From: CAYNLK01 sp964398055
GTDB lineage: Bacteria > Chloroflexota > Anaerolineae > 4572-78 > J111
Reading direction: 5' to 3'
Assembly (NCBI GenBank): GCA_964398055.1
Contig: CAYNLK010000011.1
Coordinates: forward strand, 1-64,000
DNA: 64,000 bases
Shown: piece after piece, positions 38,581 to 45,812 of the stretch
Numbering within the stretch: the stretch's first letter is position 1
Layout: each line of letters opens with the position of its first letter
The notes under the pieces: model-generated
The model's database searches: none
Told to the model about the DNA's origin: nothing
What the model saw: only the letters and a program-made list of their open reading frames with translations
Translations under genes and position numbers: made by a program

Positions 38581-38624
38581 AAGATAATGCAAACGTATCA
38601 GAAAAAATGGGTTGTTTGCATCTT
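38581..38624 (+). terminator. Probable terminator after cyclophilin
   Basis: ATGCAAAC (38587-38594) pairs with GTTTGCAT (38614-38621), extended by AAG/CTT across a small bulge, and is followed by CATTTTTC. Confidence 0.5.
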
Positions 38625-38992
38625 CATTTTTCAGGCGTAGTTCGAGTATTATAGACATATAAATTCCAATAATGCGCCCAGACCATCTGCCAGGGACGTC
38701 AGGTGATCTGCGCGCTATTCGAATTTGTCACCAGTTTAACTTCGTCGGCCTTATTCAACCCGAATATCGCTGCTCCGATTGCCTCAGCAATTCAGCAATC
38801 ACCCTCATCCCGGTAACTCTTTCTTGCTGCATCGTTATTACCATCAACAATCGATCACCGTTGCTCCCGGCCCACCGGTCTCAATCTGAACCAGACTCAG
38901 GGCTGCTTTTCGGCTCTGCCAGGCGCGGTTTGTGGCAAGTCTATTCTCAGGACAATAACTTCAACCAAGAAGTGATTGGGGGGAGGATGGCT
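38625..38992 (+). other. Leader region of the Met/Hdr cluster, no clear gene
   Basis: The reading frame of the MetV-MetF gene is open back to 38672, but these 107 codons are low in recognisable pattern. The first good ribosome-binding site (GGGGAGG, 38980-38986) is directly before 38993. TATTAT near 38647 could be a -10. I see no riboswitch that I can name. Confidence 0.4.
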
Positions 38993-40546
38993 ATGGCTGC
39001 ACTTCAATTGGGAGGTTATCGGCCTCCGGTCAATCCTGTTCAACCAGAGTCGTGGCCGGTCAGGATTTTTACATTCCTCGAGCGGACGGTGAAGTGCCGC
39101 ATGTATGATTGTTGGATGTGCGGCAACTGCATTTTGCCGGCCACCGCCAATGTTTGCCCTATGACCTGCGCCAAGGGCCTGCGCAACGGACCGTGTCGCG
39201 GCTCTTCCCCGGAGCATTGTTTTGTCAACCCCGCCCGCAGTTGCACCTGGTTCAAGATCTGCCAGCAGGCTGAACAACAAGGCAAGTTAGACTCGCTGCT
39301 GGAGGTCAACGCCCCGCTCGACTATCGCCAGGTCGGCTGCCAGACAGTTCTGACCACCTACCAGCAGTGGCGGCAGCGAGATCAAGGCCCCCGCCTGCGC
39401 GATCTGCTCAAAGATCGGCAGAAGTTCGCCGCCGATTGGGAGAGCTTTCGCTACCACGTGCGCCAGCCAGAGTGGTGGCAAGGCGATAGCGAATACCATC
39501 CGCCAGCCTACCAGGAGCCGGTCTCCCATCTTGAAGCCGCCTTGCGGCAAGGTAAGTTCGCCATCACCGCCGAAGTCGCCCCACCGCTGGAGCCAAGCGG
39601 TGAGCGCATTGCCGAAGTGGCGATCCGGCTCAAGGGTCTGGTCGATACAGCCAACTTTACCGACAACCCCCTCGGCGTGGCCCGCATGAGCGGCCTGGCT
39701 TGCGCCATGCACTGCCTTGAGCAGGAGCTGGAACCGGTACTGCAACTCCAAACTCGACATCGCAGTCGCTACGATTTTGAAGCTGAGGTTGTGGGGGCGG
39801 CGATAGTCGGGGTGCGTAACATTATTTGCCTTACCGACGATACCGGTCGACTTGGCCCCGGCCCGGCCCCCAAGCCCGAGCTGTACGACCTGGATGCGGT
39901 GCAGGCCCTCTGGATGTTGCGGCGCTTGCGCGACGAAGGAGTCAACGTGGCTGGCGAGCCGGTTGAATACCGGCCTCAATATTTCCTCGGCGCGGTCGCC
40001 TCGCCGTATGCCGCTCTGCCGCGCTACGAGGCCATCATTACCGAGAAGAAGATCAATGCCGGCGCTCAATTTCTGCAAACGTTGCCCGTTTTTGACCTGG
40101 CCCGCTTCAACGATTGGTTAGACGCCCTCGATCAGCGCCGTCTGCTGCCAAAAGTCTACCTGTTGCCGAGCGTGGCGATCCTCAAGAGTCCCCGCCATGC
40201 TCGCTTTATGGCCAACGATGTCCCCGGCGTCTACATTCCGCCGGCGGTCATGGCCCGGATGGAGAATGCAGTTGATCCGGTCGAAGAAGGCATCCAAATT
40301 GCTCTCGACCTGATCAACCAGCTCAAGCAAACCGAGGGTATCCACGGCTTGCATCTCCTGGCTCCCAACCTGGAGGAGATTGTGCCTCGCCTGGTCACAG
40401 AAACGGCGCTCACAGAAGCCAAGCCGCTGCCGCGCATCGCCCGAGGCTCAACTTCCGCCAATGGTAAGCCGAAACCCTCCCTGAATCTGGCGCTGAATTT
40501 TGATAATTTTTCAGGCGCCGGGTATCCGAAAAAATCATACCCATAA
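38993..40546 (+). CDS. MetV-MetF fusion: methylene-THF reductase with N-terminal zinc/iron-sulfur-type domain
   Basis: I chose ATG 38993 (MAALQLGGYRPP) for its ideal ribosome-binding site, giving 517 residues. Residues about 30-95 are a MetV-type cysteine domain (CRMYDCWMCGNCILP, VCPMTCAKGLRNGPCRG). Residues about 180-510 are a MetF TIM barrel (AITAEVAPPLEPSG, TANFTDNPLG, GVRNIICLTDD, GAQFLQTLPVFD). In acetogens MetF and MetV are separate subunits that reduce methylene-THF to methyl-THF; here both are on one chain. It heads the cluster, with separate MetV and MetF genes 12 kb downstream. Which electron donor it uses is unknown, but MvhD/HdrA proteins follow. Confidence 0.88.
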   Translation: MAALQLGGYRPPVNPVQPESWPVRIFTFLERTVKCRMYDCWMCGNCILPATANVCPMTCAKGLRNGPCRGSSPEHCFVNPARSCTWFKICQQAEQQGKLDSLLEVNAPLDYRQVGCQTVLTTYQQWRQRDQGPRLRDLLKDRQKFAADWESFRYHVRQPEWWQGDSEYHPPAYQEPVSHLEAALRQGKFAITAEVAPPLEPSGERIAEVAIRLKGLVDTANFTDNPLGVARMSGLACAMHCLEQELEPVLQLQTRHRSRYDFEAEVVGAAIVGVRNIICLTDDTGRLGPGPAPKPELYDLDAVQALWMLRRLRDEGVNVAGEPVEYRPQYFLGAVASPYAALPRYEAIITEKKINAGAQFLQTLPVFDLARFNDWLDALDQRRLLPKVYLLPSVAILKSPRHARFMANDVPGVYIPPAVMARMENAVDPVEEGIQIALDLINQLKQTEGIHGLHLLAPNLEEIVPRLVTETALTEAKPLPRIARGSTSANGKPKPSLNLALNFDNFSGAGYPKKSYP

Positions 40547-40565
40547 CGGGTAAGGAGGATGTTCC

Positions 40566-41255
40566 GTGTTTGTCAAAGATCAGATGACGCCCGATCCGAT
40601 CACGGTTACCCCGGAGCTGCCAATTAGTGAAGCTCAACAGAAGATGCAACGGCATAATATCCGCCATGTGCCGGTGGTCGATACGGAACAACACGTCGTT
40701 GGTCTGCTGACTCGTGAAGCAATGCTCCAGGCGGTGCCGTGGTCCCAGGTTGCTTTGAGTACGCTAGAAACGCAATACATTCTATCCAAGATCAAAGTTG
40801 GCAAAGTGATGATCCGGGAGGTCATTACGATTACGGAAGATGTGCCCGTAGAAGAGGCCGCCCGAATTATGGTTGATCACAAAATTGGTTGCTTGCCGGT
40901 GGTAGGCAATGGCCGGTTGATCGGTATCATTACCGACATCGATCTGCTGGCTGTGACGATGGAGATGCTGGGCGCTCGCCAGCCCGGATTGCGCCTGTCG
41001 GTCCTGGTGCCCCACCGGCCGGGCGAAATTGCCCGGTTGACCGGCGCCATTGCGGCTATTCAGGGCAATGTCACCGCGTTTGGTACCTGGGAAGGTGAGC
41101 TTGATCCTAAGTCCGGCCAGCCCCGCCACCTGGGGTGTGTGCTCCGAGTCCAGGGCATCACAAAAAATCAACTTGAAGCGGCCCTGGCCGGCTTGGCTGA
41201 AATCGAAATCCTGGATTTGCAGGAAATGGGAAATAGGGAATTACACTATGCTTGA
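40566..41255 (+). CDS. CBS-CBS-ACT regulatory protein (AcuB-like)
   Basis: The 229-residue protein starts with GTG after AAGGAGG. Two CBS domains (residues about 1-60, MTPDPITVTPELPISEAQQ and HVPVVD; about 75-135, VITITEDVPVEEAARIM and GCLPVVGNGRLIGIITDIDLL) are followed by an ACT-like domain (LRLSVLVPHRPGEIARLTGA). CBS pairs bind adenine nucleotides and ACT domains bind small ligands, so this may sense energy charge or a metabolite for the complex. Its end overlaps the HdrA start by eight bases, suggesting equal production. Confidence 0.88.
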   Translation: MFVKDQMTPDPITVTPELPISEAQQKMQRHNIRHVPVVDTEQHVVGLLTREAMLQAVPWSQVALSTLETQYILSKIKVGKVMIREVITITEDVPVEEAARIMVDHKIGCLPVVGNGRLIGIITDIDLLAVTMEMLGARQPGLRLSVLVPHRPGEIARLTGAIAAIQGNVTAFGTWEGELDPKSGQPRHLGCVLRVQGITKNQLEAALAGLAEIEILDLQEMGNRELHYA

Positions 41256-44200
41256 ACCGCAATTAACCAATCTTGTGGCTGCCAACAACCACGCGGATAT
41301 AGCCGGCCGGGTCATGGTCGTGGGGGGTGGGGTTGGTGGGATGCGCGCCGCCATCGATCTGGCCGAGGCCGGTCTGGGCGTGATCCTGGTTGAGTCCACC
41401 CCGGCCCTGGGCGGCCGGGTGGCCCAGTTAGGCTTTATGTTCCCCACCCACGATTGCGTGCTCTGTCGCGGCACTTCCGACCACGGCTATGGCTGCACTC
41501 GCCCGGCCATCTCGCCGGCCTTTCTTGATAACAACCTGCACCCCAACATTCAAATATTGACCAATACCGAAATCGTCGCCGCCGAGGGCCAGGCCGGTGA
41601 CTTCACCATTCATCTCCGCCGGCACCCTCGCCATGTGAACGTGGATCGTTGCATCAACTGCGGCTTGTGCGCCGTGGCCTGTCCGGTAGAACTGCCCAGC
41701 GGCTTCCAACTAGAATTGGCCCGCCGCAAGGCTGTCTATAAACCGGCGCCTCGCTCCCTACCCGATGCCTACGTGGTTGACAAAGGCCCGTATTGCGACG
41801 AATGCGGCCTGTGCGTGGATGTCTGCCCCACCCAGGCCATCGACCTGGCCGAACAGCCCGTGGACTATACCCTGCACGTTGGCGCAGTCATTCTGGCGAT
41901 CGGCTACAGTATCACCCCGGTTGGCCAATACCAAGAGTTTGGGTGGGGGCGCTACCCCAACGTGGTCCACAGCATGCAGTACGAGCGCCTGGTCAGCCGC
42001 TCCGGACCGACTGAAGGTGTGGTCGTTCGCCCGTCCGACAGCCGGTCGCCTGAACGGATTGCCTGGCTGCAATGTATTGGCTCCCGCGACCAAAACTATC
42101 CGTACTGCTCGTCCATCTGTTGCATGTACGCCACTAAAGAGGCCATCCTGGCCAAGCAGCGGCTGCCGGGCGTGACATGCCGAATTTTTATGATGGACGA
42201 GCGGGCCTTTAACAAGGAGTTCAACGCCTACTACGAACAGTCCAAAGAGACGTATGGGGTGGAATACGTTCGCTGCCGCATCTCCTCGATCAAAGAAGAG
42301 CCGGCCAGCAAAGACCTGATCGTGCATTACGTGCAGCCCAATGGCCAGCCGGCCAGCGAACGATTCGACATGGTCGTGCTGTCGGTGGGCACCCAGCCGC
42401 CGGCGCTGGCCCGGGCTACTGCCGAAGCTCTGGGCATTGAACTCAATCCCTACGGCTTTTGCCAAACCGATAAGTTTACCCCGCTGCAAACCAGCCAGCC
42501 GGGGGTTTACGTCTGCGGCGCCTTCCAGTCGCCTAAAGAGATTGCCGAAACGATCATCGATGCCGCCGGCGCGGCCGGCGACGTGATGCGGCTGATGCGG
42601 GCCGCGCTAGGCCAGGGCAAATCCAGCCGGGAATATCCCTTTATCTCGATTCCGGCCAATGGCGAGGGTTTTCCCGCCGAACGGGATGTGTCCGGTGAGC
42701 CGCCCCGGGTGGGCGTTTACGTGTGTGACTGCCACCCGAGCGTGGATAGTGTGGTCGATACCGGGGCAGTGGTGCGCTACGCCGCCACTCTACCCGATGT
42801 GGTCCACGCCACTCGGGTGGGTTACGGCTGTTTTCCCGAAGCCCAGGCCCAGATACAACAATCGATCCGGCGCTATGGTTTGAACCGGGTGGTGATGGCC
42901 GCGTGTAGCCATCGCACCCACGAGCCGCTCTTTCAACGGCTGGTGCGAGAGGTCGGTCTCAACCCTTACCTGCTGGAGATGATCAACATTCGAGAGCATT
43001 GCGCCTGGGTCCACAGCGCCAATCCTCCGGCCGCGACCCGCAAGGCCAAGGAACTGGTACGGGGCGGGGTCAACCGGGTGCGGGTCATGAACCCGCTGCA
43101 TAAACAGTCGCTCAATCCGGCCCGGCGGGCGCTGGTGATCGGTGGAGGGGTAGCCGGTATGACCGCGGCCCTGTCGATTGCCGACAGCGGTTATGATGTC
43201 ACCTTGGTGGAGCGTTCAGCCGAGTTGGGCGGTAATCTGCGGCACGTCTATTACGTGGCCGAGGGACAGAATCCGCAGCGGTTGCTGCGCGACCTGGTCA
43301 ACCGGGTGCGCGGCCACGAACGGATTGCCGTTTTCACCCGCAGCCAGGTGATCGAGCACAAAGGCTCGGTGGGCCGCCTCCACTCGGTCATTCAAACCGA
43401 TCATATGGGCCGCGGCCACCTGTTCGATACCTGCGTGGCGCATGGGGTCACCATTGTGGCCACCGGCGGCGAGGAGTGGCGGGGCGATGCTTATCTGTTG
43501 GGCCGGAGTGAGCGGGTCATCACCGGCATCGAGCTGGAAGAGCGGCTCACCCACCGCCCGGAGACCATTGCCGACCTGAACCACGTAGTGTTGATCCAGT
43601 GTGTCCGCGCCCCCGATGGTCTGGATTATTGCAGCCGGATTTGCTGCACCAACTCGATGAAGAACGCCATTCGCATCAAGCTGCTCAATCCCAACTGCCA
43701 GGTCACTGTTCTTTACAAGGATATCATCACCTATGGTTTCCGGGAGCAATATTACACCGAGGCCCGCCGCCGCGGGGTCATCTTTGTCCGCTACGATGAC
43801 GTCAATTTGCCGCAGGTGGAAGCTGTGAATGGCCGGGTCCGGGTGAGCGTCAAAGAGCCGGTGTTGGGCCAAATACTCACTTCAGAACCTGATCTACTGG
43901 TGCTCAATATGGCCATTATTCCGGCCAAGGGGATGACTGAGCTGGCCAAGGTTCTAAACGTGCCGTTGTCCAGTGAAGGCTTTTTTATGGAGGCCCATCT
44001 CAAGATGCGGCCGATGGACTTTATGGCCGAAGGCATCTTTGTGGCCGGGATGGCCCATTACCCCAAATTTATCGAGGAAACCATTGCCCACGCCCAGGCT
44101 ACCGCCGGCCGGGCCATCACTATTTTATCGAAGCAGCCGCTTTACATCGGCGGCAGCGTGGCCGTGGTGGATCAGGCCAAGTGTGTGGGCTGTCTCACCT

Positions 44201-44412
44201 GCGCCCGGACCTGTCCTTTTGGCATCCCCCAGATTCAGCCGGAGCAACCAGGCGTGGGGCAGATTATGGGCGCGGCTTACATCGACCCGGCCTTGTGCCA
44301 GGGCTGCGGCACCTGTACCGGCGAGTGCCCGGCCAAAGCAATCCAGTTGCTGGCCTACACCGACGAGCAGATTTTGGCGCAGGGCGTGGGCGCGTGGGCG
44401 GTGGGGTGGTAA
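41248..44412 (+). CDS. Double HdrA-like iron-sulfur flavoprotein, 1054 residues
   Basis: The ATG at 41248 overlaps the CBS-ACT stop. The first half (to about 480) has an FAD site VVGGGVGGMRAA (about residue 25), cysteines in HDCVLCRGT, two ferredoxin-type motifs CINCGLCAVACP (about 135) and CDECGLCVDVCP (about 183), and the HdrA CIGSRDQNYPYCSSICC motif. The second half is another HdrA: VCDCHPSVDS (about 492), VIGGGVAGMTAA (about 630), CSRICC, and two C-terminal [4Fe-4S] motifs CVGCLTCARTCP and CQGCGTCTGECP. HdrA proteins carry the bifurcating FAD in heterodisulfide reductase complexes. Tandem fusion of two HdrA units in one chain is larger than the classical form. It likely passes electrons between MvhD, HdrBC and MetFV. 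Confidence 0.9.
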   Translation: MLEPQLTNLVAANNHADIAGRVMVVGGGVGGMRAAIDLAEAGLGVILVESTPALGGRVAQLGFMFPTHDCVLCRGTSDHGYGCTRPAISPAFLDNNLHPNIQILTNTEIVAAEGQAGDFTIHLRRHPRHVNVDRCINCGLCAVACPVELPSGFQLELARRKAVYKPAPRSLPDAYVVDKGPYCDECGLCVDVCPTQAIDLAEQPVDYTLHVGAVILAIGYSITPVGQYQEFGWGRYPNVVHSMQYERLVSRSGPTEGVVVRPSDSRSPERIAWLQCIGSRDQNYPYCSSICCMYATKEAILAKQRLPGVTCRIFMMDERAFNKEFNAYYEQSKETYGVEYVRCRISSIKEEPASKDLIVHYVQPNGQPASERFDMVVLSVGTQPPALARATAEALGIELNPYGFCQTDKFTPLQTSQPGVYVCGAFQSPKEIAETIIDAAGAAGDVMRLMRAALGQGKSSREYPFISIPANGEGFPAERDVSGEPPRVGVYVCDCHPSVDSVVDTGAVVRYAATLPDVVHATRVGYGCFPEAQAQIQQSIRRYGLNRVVMAACSHRTHEPLFQRLVREVGLNPYLLEMINIREHCAWVHSANPPAATRKAKELVRGGVNRVRVMNPLHKQSLNPARRALVIGGGVAGMTAALSIADSGYDVTLVERSAELGGNLRHVYYVAEGQNPQRLLRDLVNRVRGHERIAVFTRSQVIEHKGSVGRLHSVIQTDHMGRGHLFDTCVAHGVTIVATGGEEWRGDAYLLGRSERVITGIELEERLTHRPETIADLNHVVLIQCVRAPDGLDYCSRICCTNSMKNAIRIKLLNPNCQVTVLYKDIITYGFREQYYTEARRRGVIFVRYDDVNLPQVEAVNGRVRVSVKEPVLGQILTSEPDLLVLNMAIIPAKGMTELAKVLNVPLSSEGFFMEAHLKMRPMDFMAEGIFVAGMAHYPKFIEETIAHAQATAGRAITILSKQPLYIGGSVAVVDQAKCVGCLTCARTCPFGIPQIQPEQPGVGQIMGAAYIDPALCQGCGTCTGECPAKAIQLLAYTDEQILAQGVGAWAVGW

Positions 44413-44540
44413 TTGTGAATTATGAATTGTGAATTGTGAATGATTCGGTGGGTACGAGTTTTTCATTAACAATTCACCATTGGCTATTTAGAGCCGAAGG
44501 CCCCCTGTGGGCAATTCACAATTTTCTGTAGGAGGATTAC
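44413..44540. repeat. AATTGTGAATTATGAATTGTG repeats and inverted copies in the hdrA-mvhD gap
   Basis: Direct units of AATTGTGAATTG/TATGAATTGTG (44413-44442) are mirrored by AACAATTCACCATT (44468-44481) and GCAATTCACAATTT (44511-44524), so the transcript could fold. A ribosome-binding site (AGGAGGATT) follows at 44531 for mvhD. Confidence 0.65.
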
Positions 44541-44544
44541 GCCA

Positions 44545-44970
44545 GTGAGTGAAAACGGTCAAGACAAAACTTTTGAACCGGAAATCACGGTCTTCACCTG
44601 CAACTATTGCGGCTATATGAGTATCGACACGGCCGGGGCGTTGCGGATGCAGTATCCGCCCAACATTAAGGTGGTCCGGCTGCCCTGTTCCGGCAAAACT
44701 GACGTGAGTTATCTGCTAAAAGCGTTTGAGCAAGGAGCGGATGGGGTTTTTGTGGTTGGCTGCCCGTTGGGCAACTGCCATCATGTGCGGGGCAATGAGC
44801 GGGGCCAGGCCCGGGTAAACCGGGCTAAACAATTGTTGGCTGAGATCGGTCTGGGCGGTGACCGGCTGGAGATGTTCTTTCTCTCCGGCGGGATGGGGGC
44901 TACCTTTGCCCGCCACGCCGAGGAGATGACCGAGCGCATTCGGGCGTTGGGACCGAATCCACTCAAGTGA
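44545..44970 (+). CDS. mvhD: MvhD-like hydrogenase/Hdr iron-sulfur subunit (cysteine form)
   Basis: The 141-residue protein starts with GTG after AGGAGG. Conserved cysteines lie in FTCNYCGYMS, RLPCSGK, and VVGCPLGNCHH. MvhD carries a [2Fe-2S] cluster and feeds electrons to the HdrA subunit. No NiFe hydrogenase is encoded in the window, so its role here is more likely coupling HdrA to other redox modules. Its 3' end overlaps the oppositely oriented MazF gene by eight bases. A second copy at 50684 has UGA at the Cys of VVGC. Confidence 0.9.
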   Translation: MSENGQDKTFEPEITVFTCNYCGYMSIDTAGALRMQYPPNIKVVRLPCSGKTDVSYLLKAFEQGADGVFVVGCPLGNCHHVRGNERGQARVNRAKQLLAEIGLGGDRLEMFFLSGGMGATFARHAEEMTERIRALGPNPLK

Positions 44971-45490
44971 GGAATGGGGGAAAGTTTTCGGATTTATCGG
45001 CAGTCAACTGCTGCAACAAGTCTTGAATCCGGTCGAGGACGTTGTTATTCACTCGGCCAAAGGTTTTTATGGAGATAGCTTGTGCTAACGTATAGATTTT
45101 GTCAACTCGCACTTTACTCGGGCGATTCAACGTGCCGATATCTAGATCAGAGGAGACGGACCCAGCCTGCGGCACGGCAACGATGAATGAAAATGGGGGT
45201 GAGGTAGCGGCCCTCTCCCCCAACCCCTCTCCCAATCCTTCGGCTTCGCTCAGGACAGGTTTGGGAGAGGGGAGTCGCTCAGCGACGGGGTGAGGGCTAT
45301 TTTCAGAGGAGGAGGTGATCGTAAAACCGTATTCGACGGTGATCGGGTTGGAAGTCATTGCGACCACAACAATGTCAGAAGTTTCACGATTATATTCATT
45401 ATTGGAGATAACAATTACGGGCCATCGCTTATGGGAGGAAAGATCAGTAAATGGGATCGGAATGAGGACGATATCGCCCTGTTCAGGCAT
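44963..45490 (-). CDS. PemK/MazF-type endoribonuclease toxin with repeat-derived insert
   Basis: The ATG at 45490 (MPEQGDIVLIPIPFTDLSS) overlaps the antitoxin end by eight bases. The core MazF fold is visible: RWPVIVISNNEYN, DIVVVAMTSNP, and later DLDIGTLNRPSKVRVDKIYT. Between the two halves about 45 residues are inserted, including PKPVLSEAEGLGEGLGE. They are encoded by a palindromic repeat and replace a surface loop. If the fold survives, it would cleave mRNA. The normal sequence would run from TITSS straight into DLDIGTL. Confidence 0.82.
   Translation of the reverse strand: MPEQGDIVLIPIPFTDLSSHKRWPVIVISNNEYNRETSDIVVVAMTSNPITVEYGFTITSSSENSPHPVAERLPSPKPVLSEAEGLGEGLGERAATSPPFSFIVAVPQAGSVSSDLDIGTLNRPSKVRVDKIYTLAQAISIKTFGRVNNNVLDRIQDLLQQLTADKSENFPPFLT
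45150..45308. repeat. Palindromic repeat element translated within the MazF gene
   Basis: The block contains CTTCGGCTTCGCTCAGGACA, flanked by CCCTCTCCCAA/TTGGGAGAGGG-type inverted arms and AGTCGCTCAGCGACGG. Elements with the GCTTCGCTCAGGACAGG core are widespread dispersed repeats. The insertion keeps the toxin frame. Confidence 0.7.
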
Positions 45491-45725
45491 CGTTCCAGTC
45501 CTCATCATCAAACTGATTATCCCAAAAATCAAGGCTACTCTGGCTGACCGACAGCAAATCCGCGAAACTGTCAACCGGCTCTTCAATCACAATGACCGTG
45601 ACCCGCGATCCGGTTGGAAATGGAACGTGTAGTTCGACCCGCCCTTGTTCCATCACTTCTAGTTCATATTTGAGGGCTGTTTGAGTCATTGGGATCTGGT
45701 CGATTTGAACCCTGGATTTACTCAT
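45483..45725 (-). CDS. Antitoxin partner of the MazF-like toxin
   Basis: The ATG at 45725 (MSKSRVQIDQIPM) is preferred over an upstream GTG because GGTGGG lies eight to ten bases before it. The 80-residue protein has a short beta-rich N-terminus (ALKYELEVMEQGRVELHVPF) and an acidic tail (DFWDNQFDDEDWNDA), which would bind the toxin. I cannot name a DNA-binding fold with confidence. It sits directly upstream of and overlaps the toxin gene. Confidence 0.72.
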   Translation of the reverse strand: MSKSRVQIDQIPMTQTALKYELEVMEQGRVELHVPFPTGSRVTVIVIEEPVDSFADLLSVSQSSLDFWDNQFDDEDWNDA

Positions 45726-45763
45726 AAGCTTGCCCACCTTAATATTTTTGACCGTTTGGTAAT

Positions 45764-45792
45764 ATTATAGCATTCCGTTAACCGGGCAGCAA
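45764..45792 (-). promoter_or_regulatory. Promoter of the toxin-antitoxin pair
   Basis: On the minus strand TTGCTG (45787-45792), 17 bases and TATAAT (45764-45769) form a near-consensus promoter 40 bases before the antitoxin start. It fires away from the giant hdrA gene, whose ribosome-binding site CAGGAG lies at about 45798. Confidence 0.7.
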
Positions 45793-45812
45793 TTGTTCAG
45801 GAGCAAGCCTAC

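Noticed and set aside
38672..38992. N-terminal extension of the MetV-MetF protein by 107 residues
   Set aside because: The extension has no family resemblance, while a strong ribosome-binding site lies immediately before 38993.
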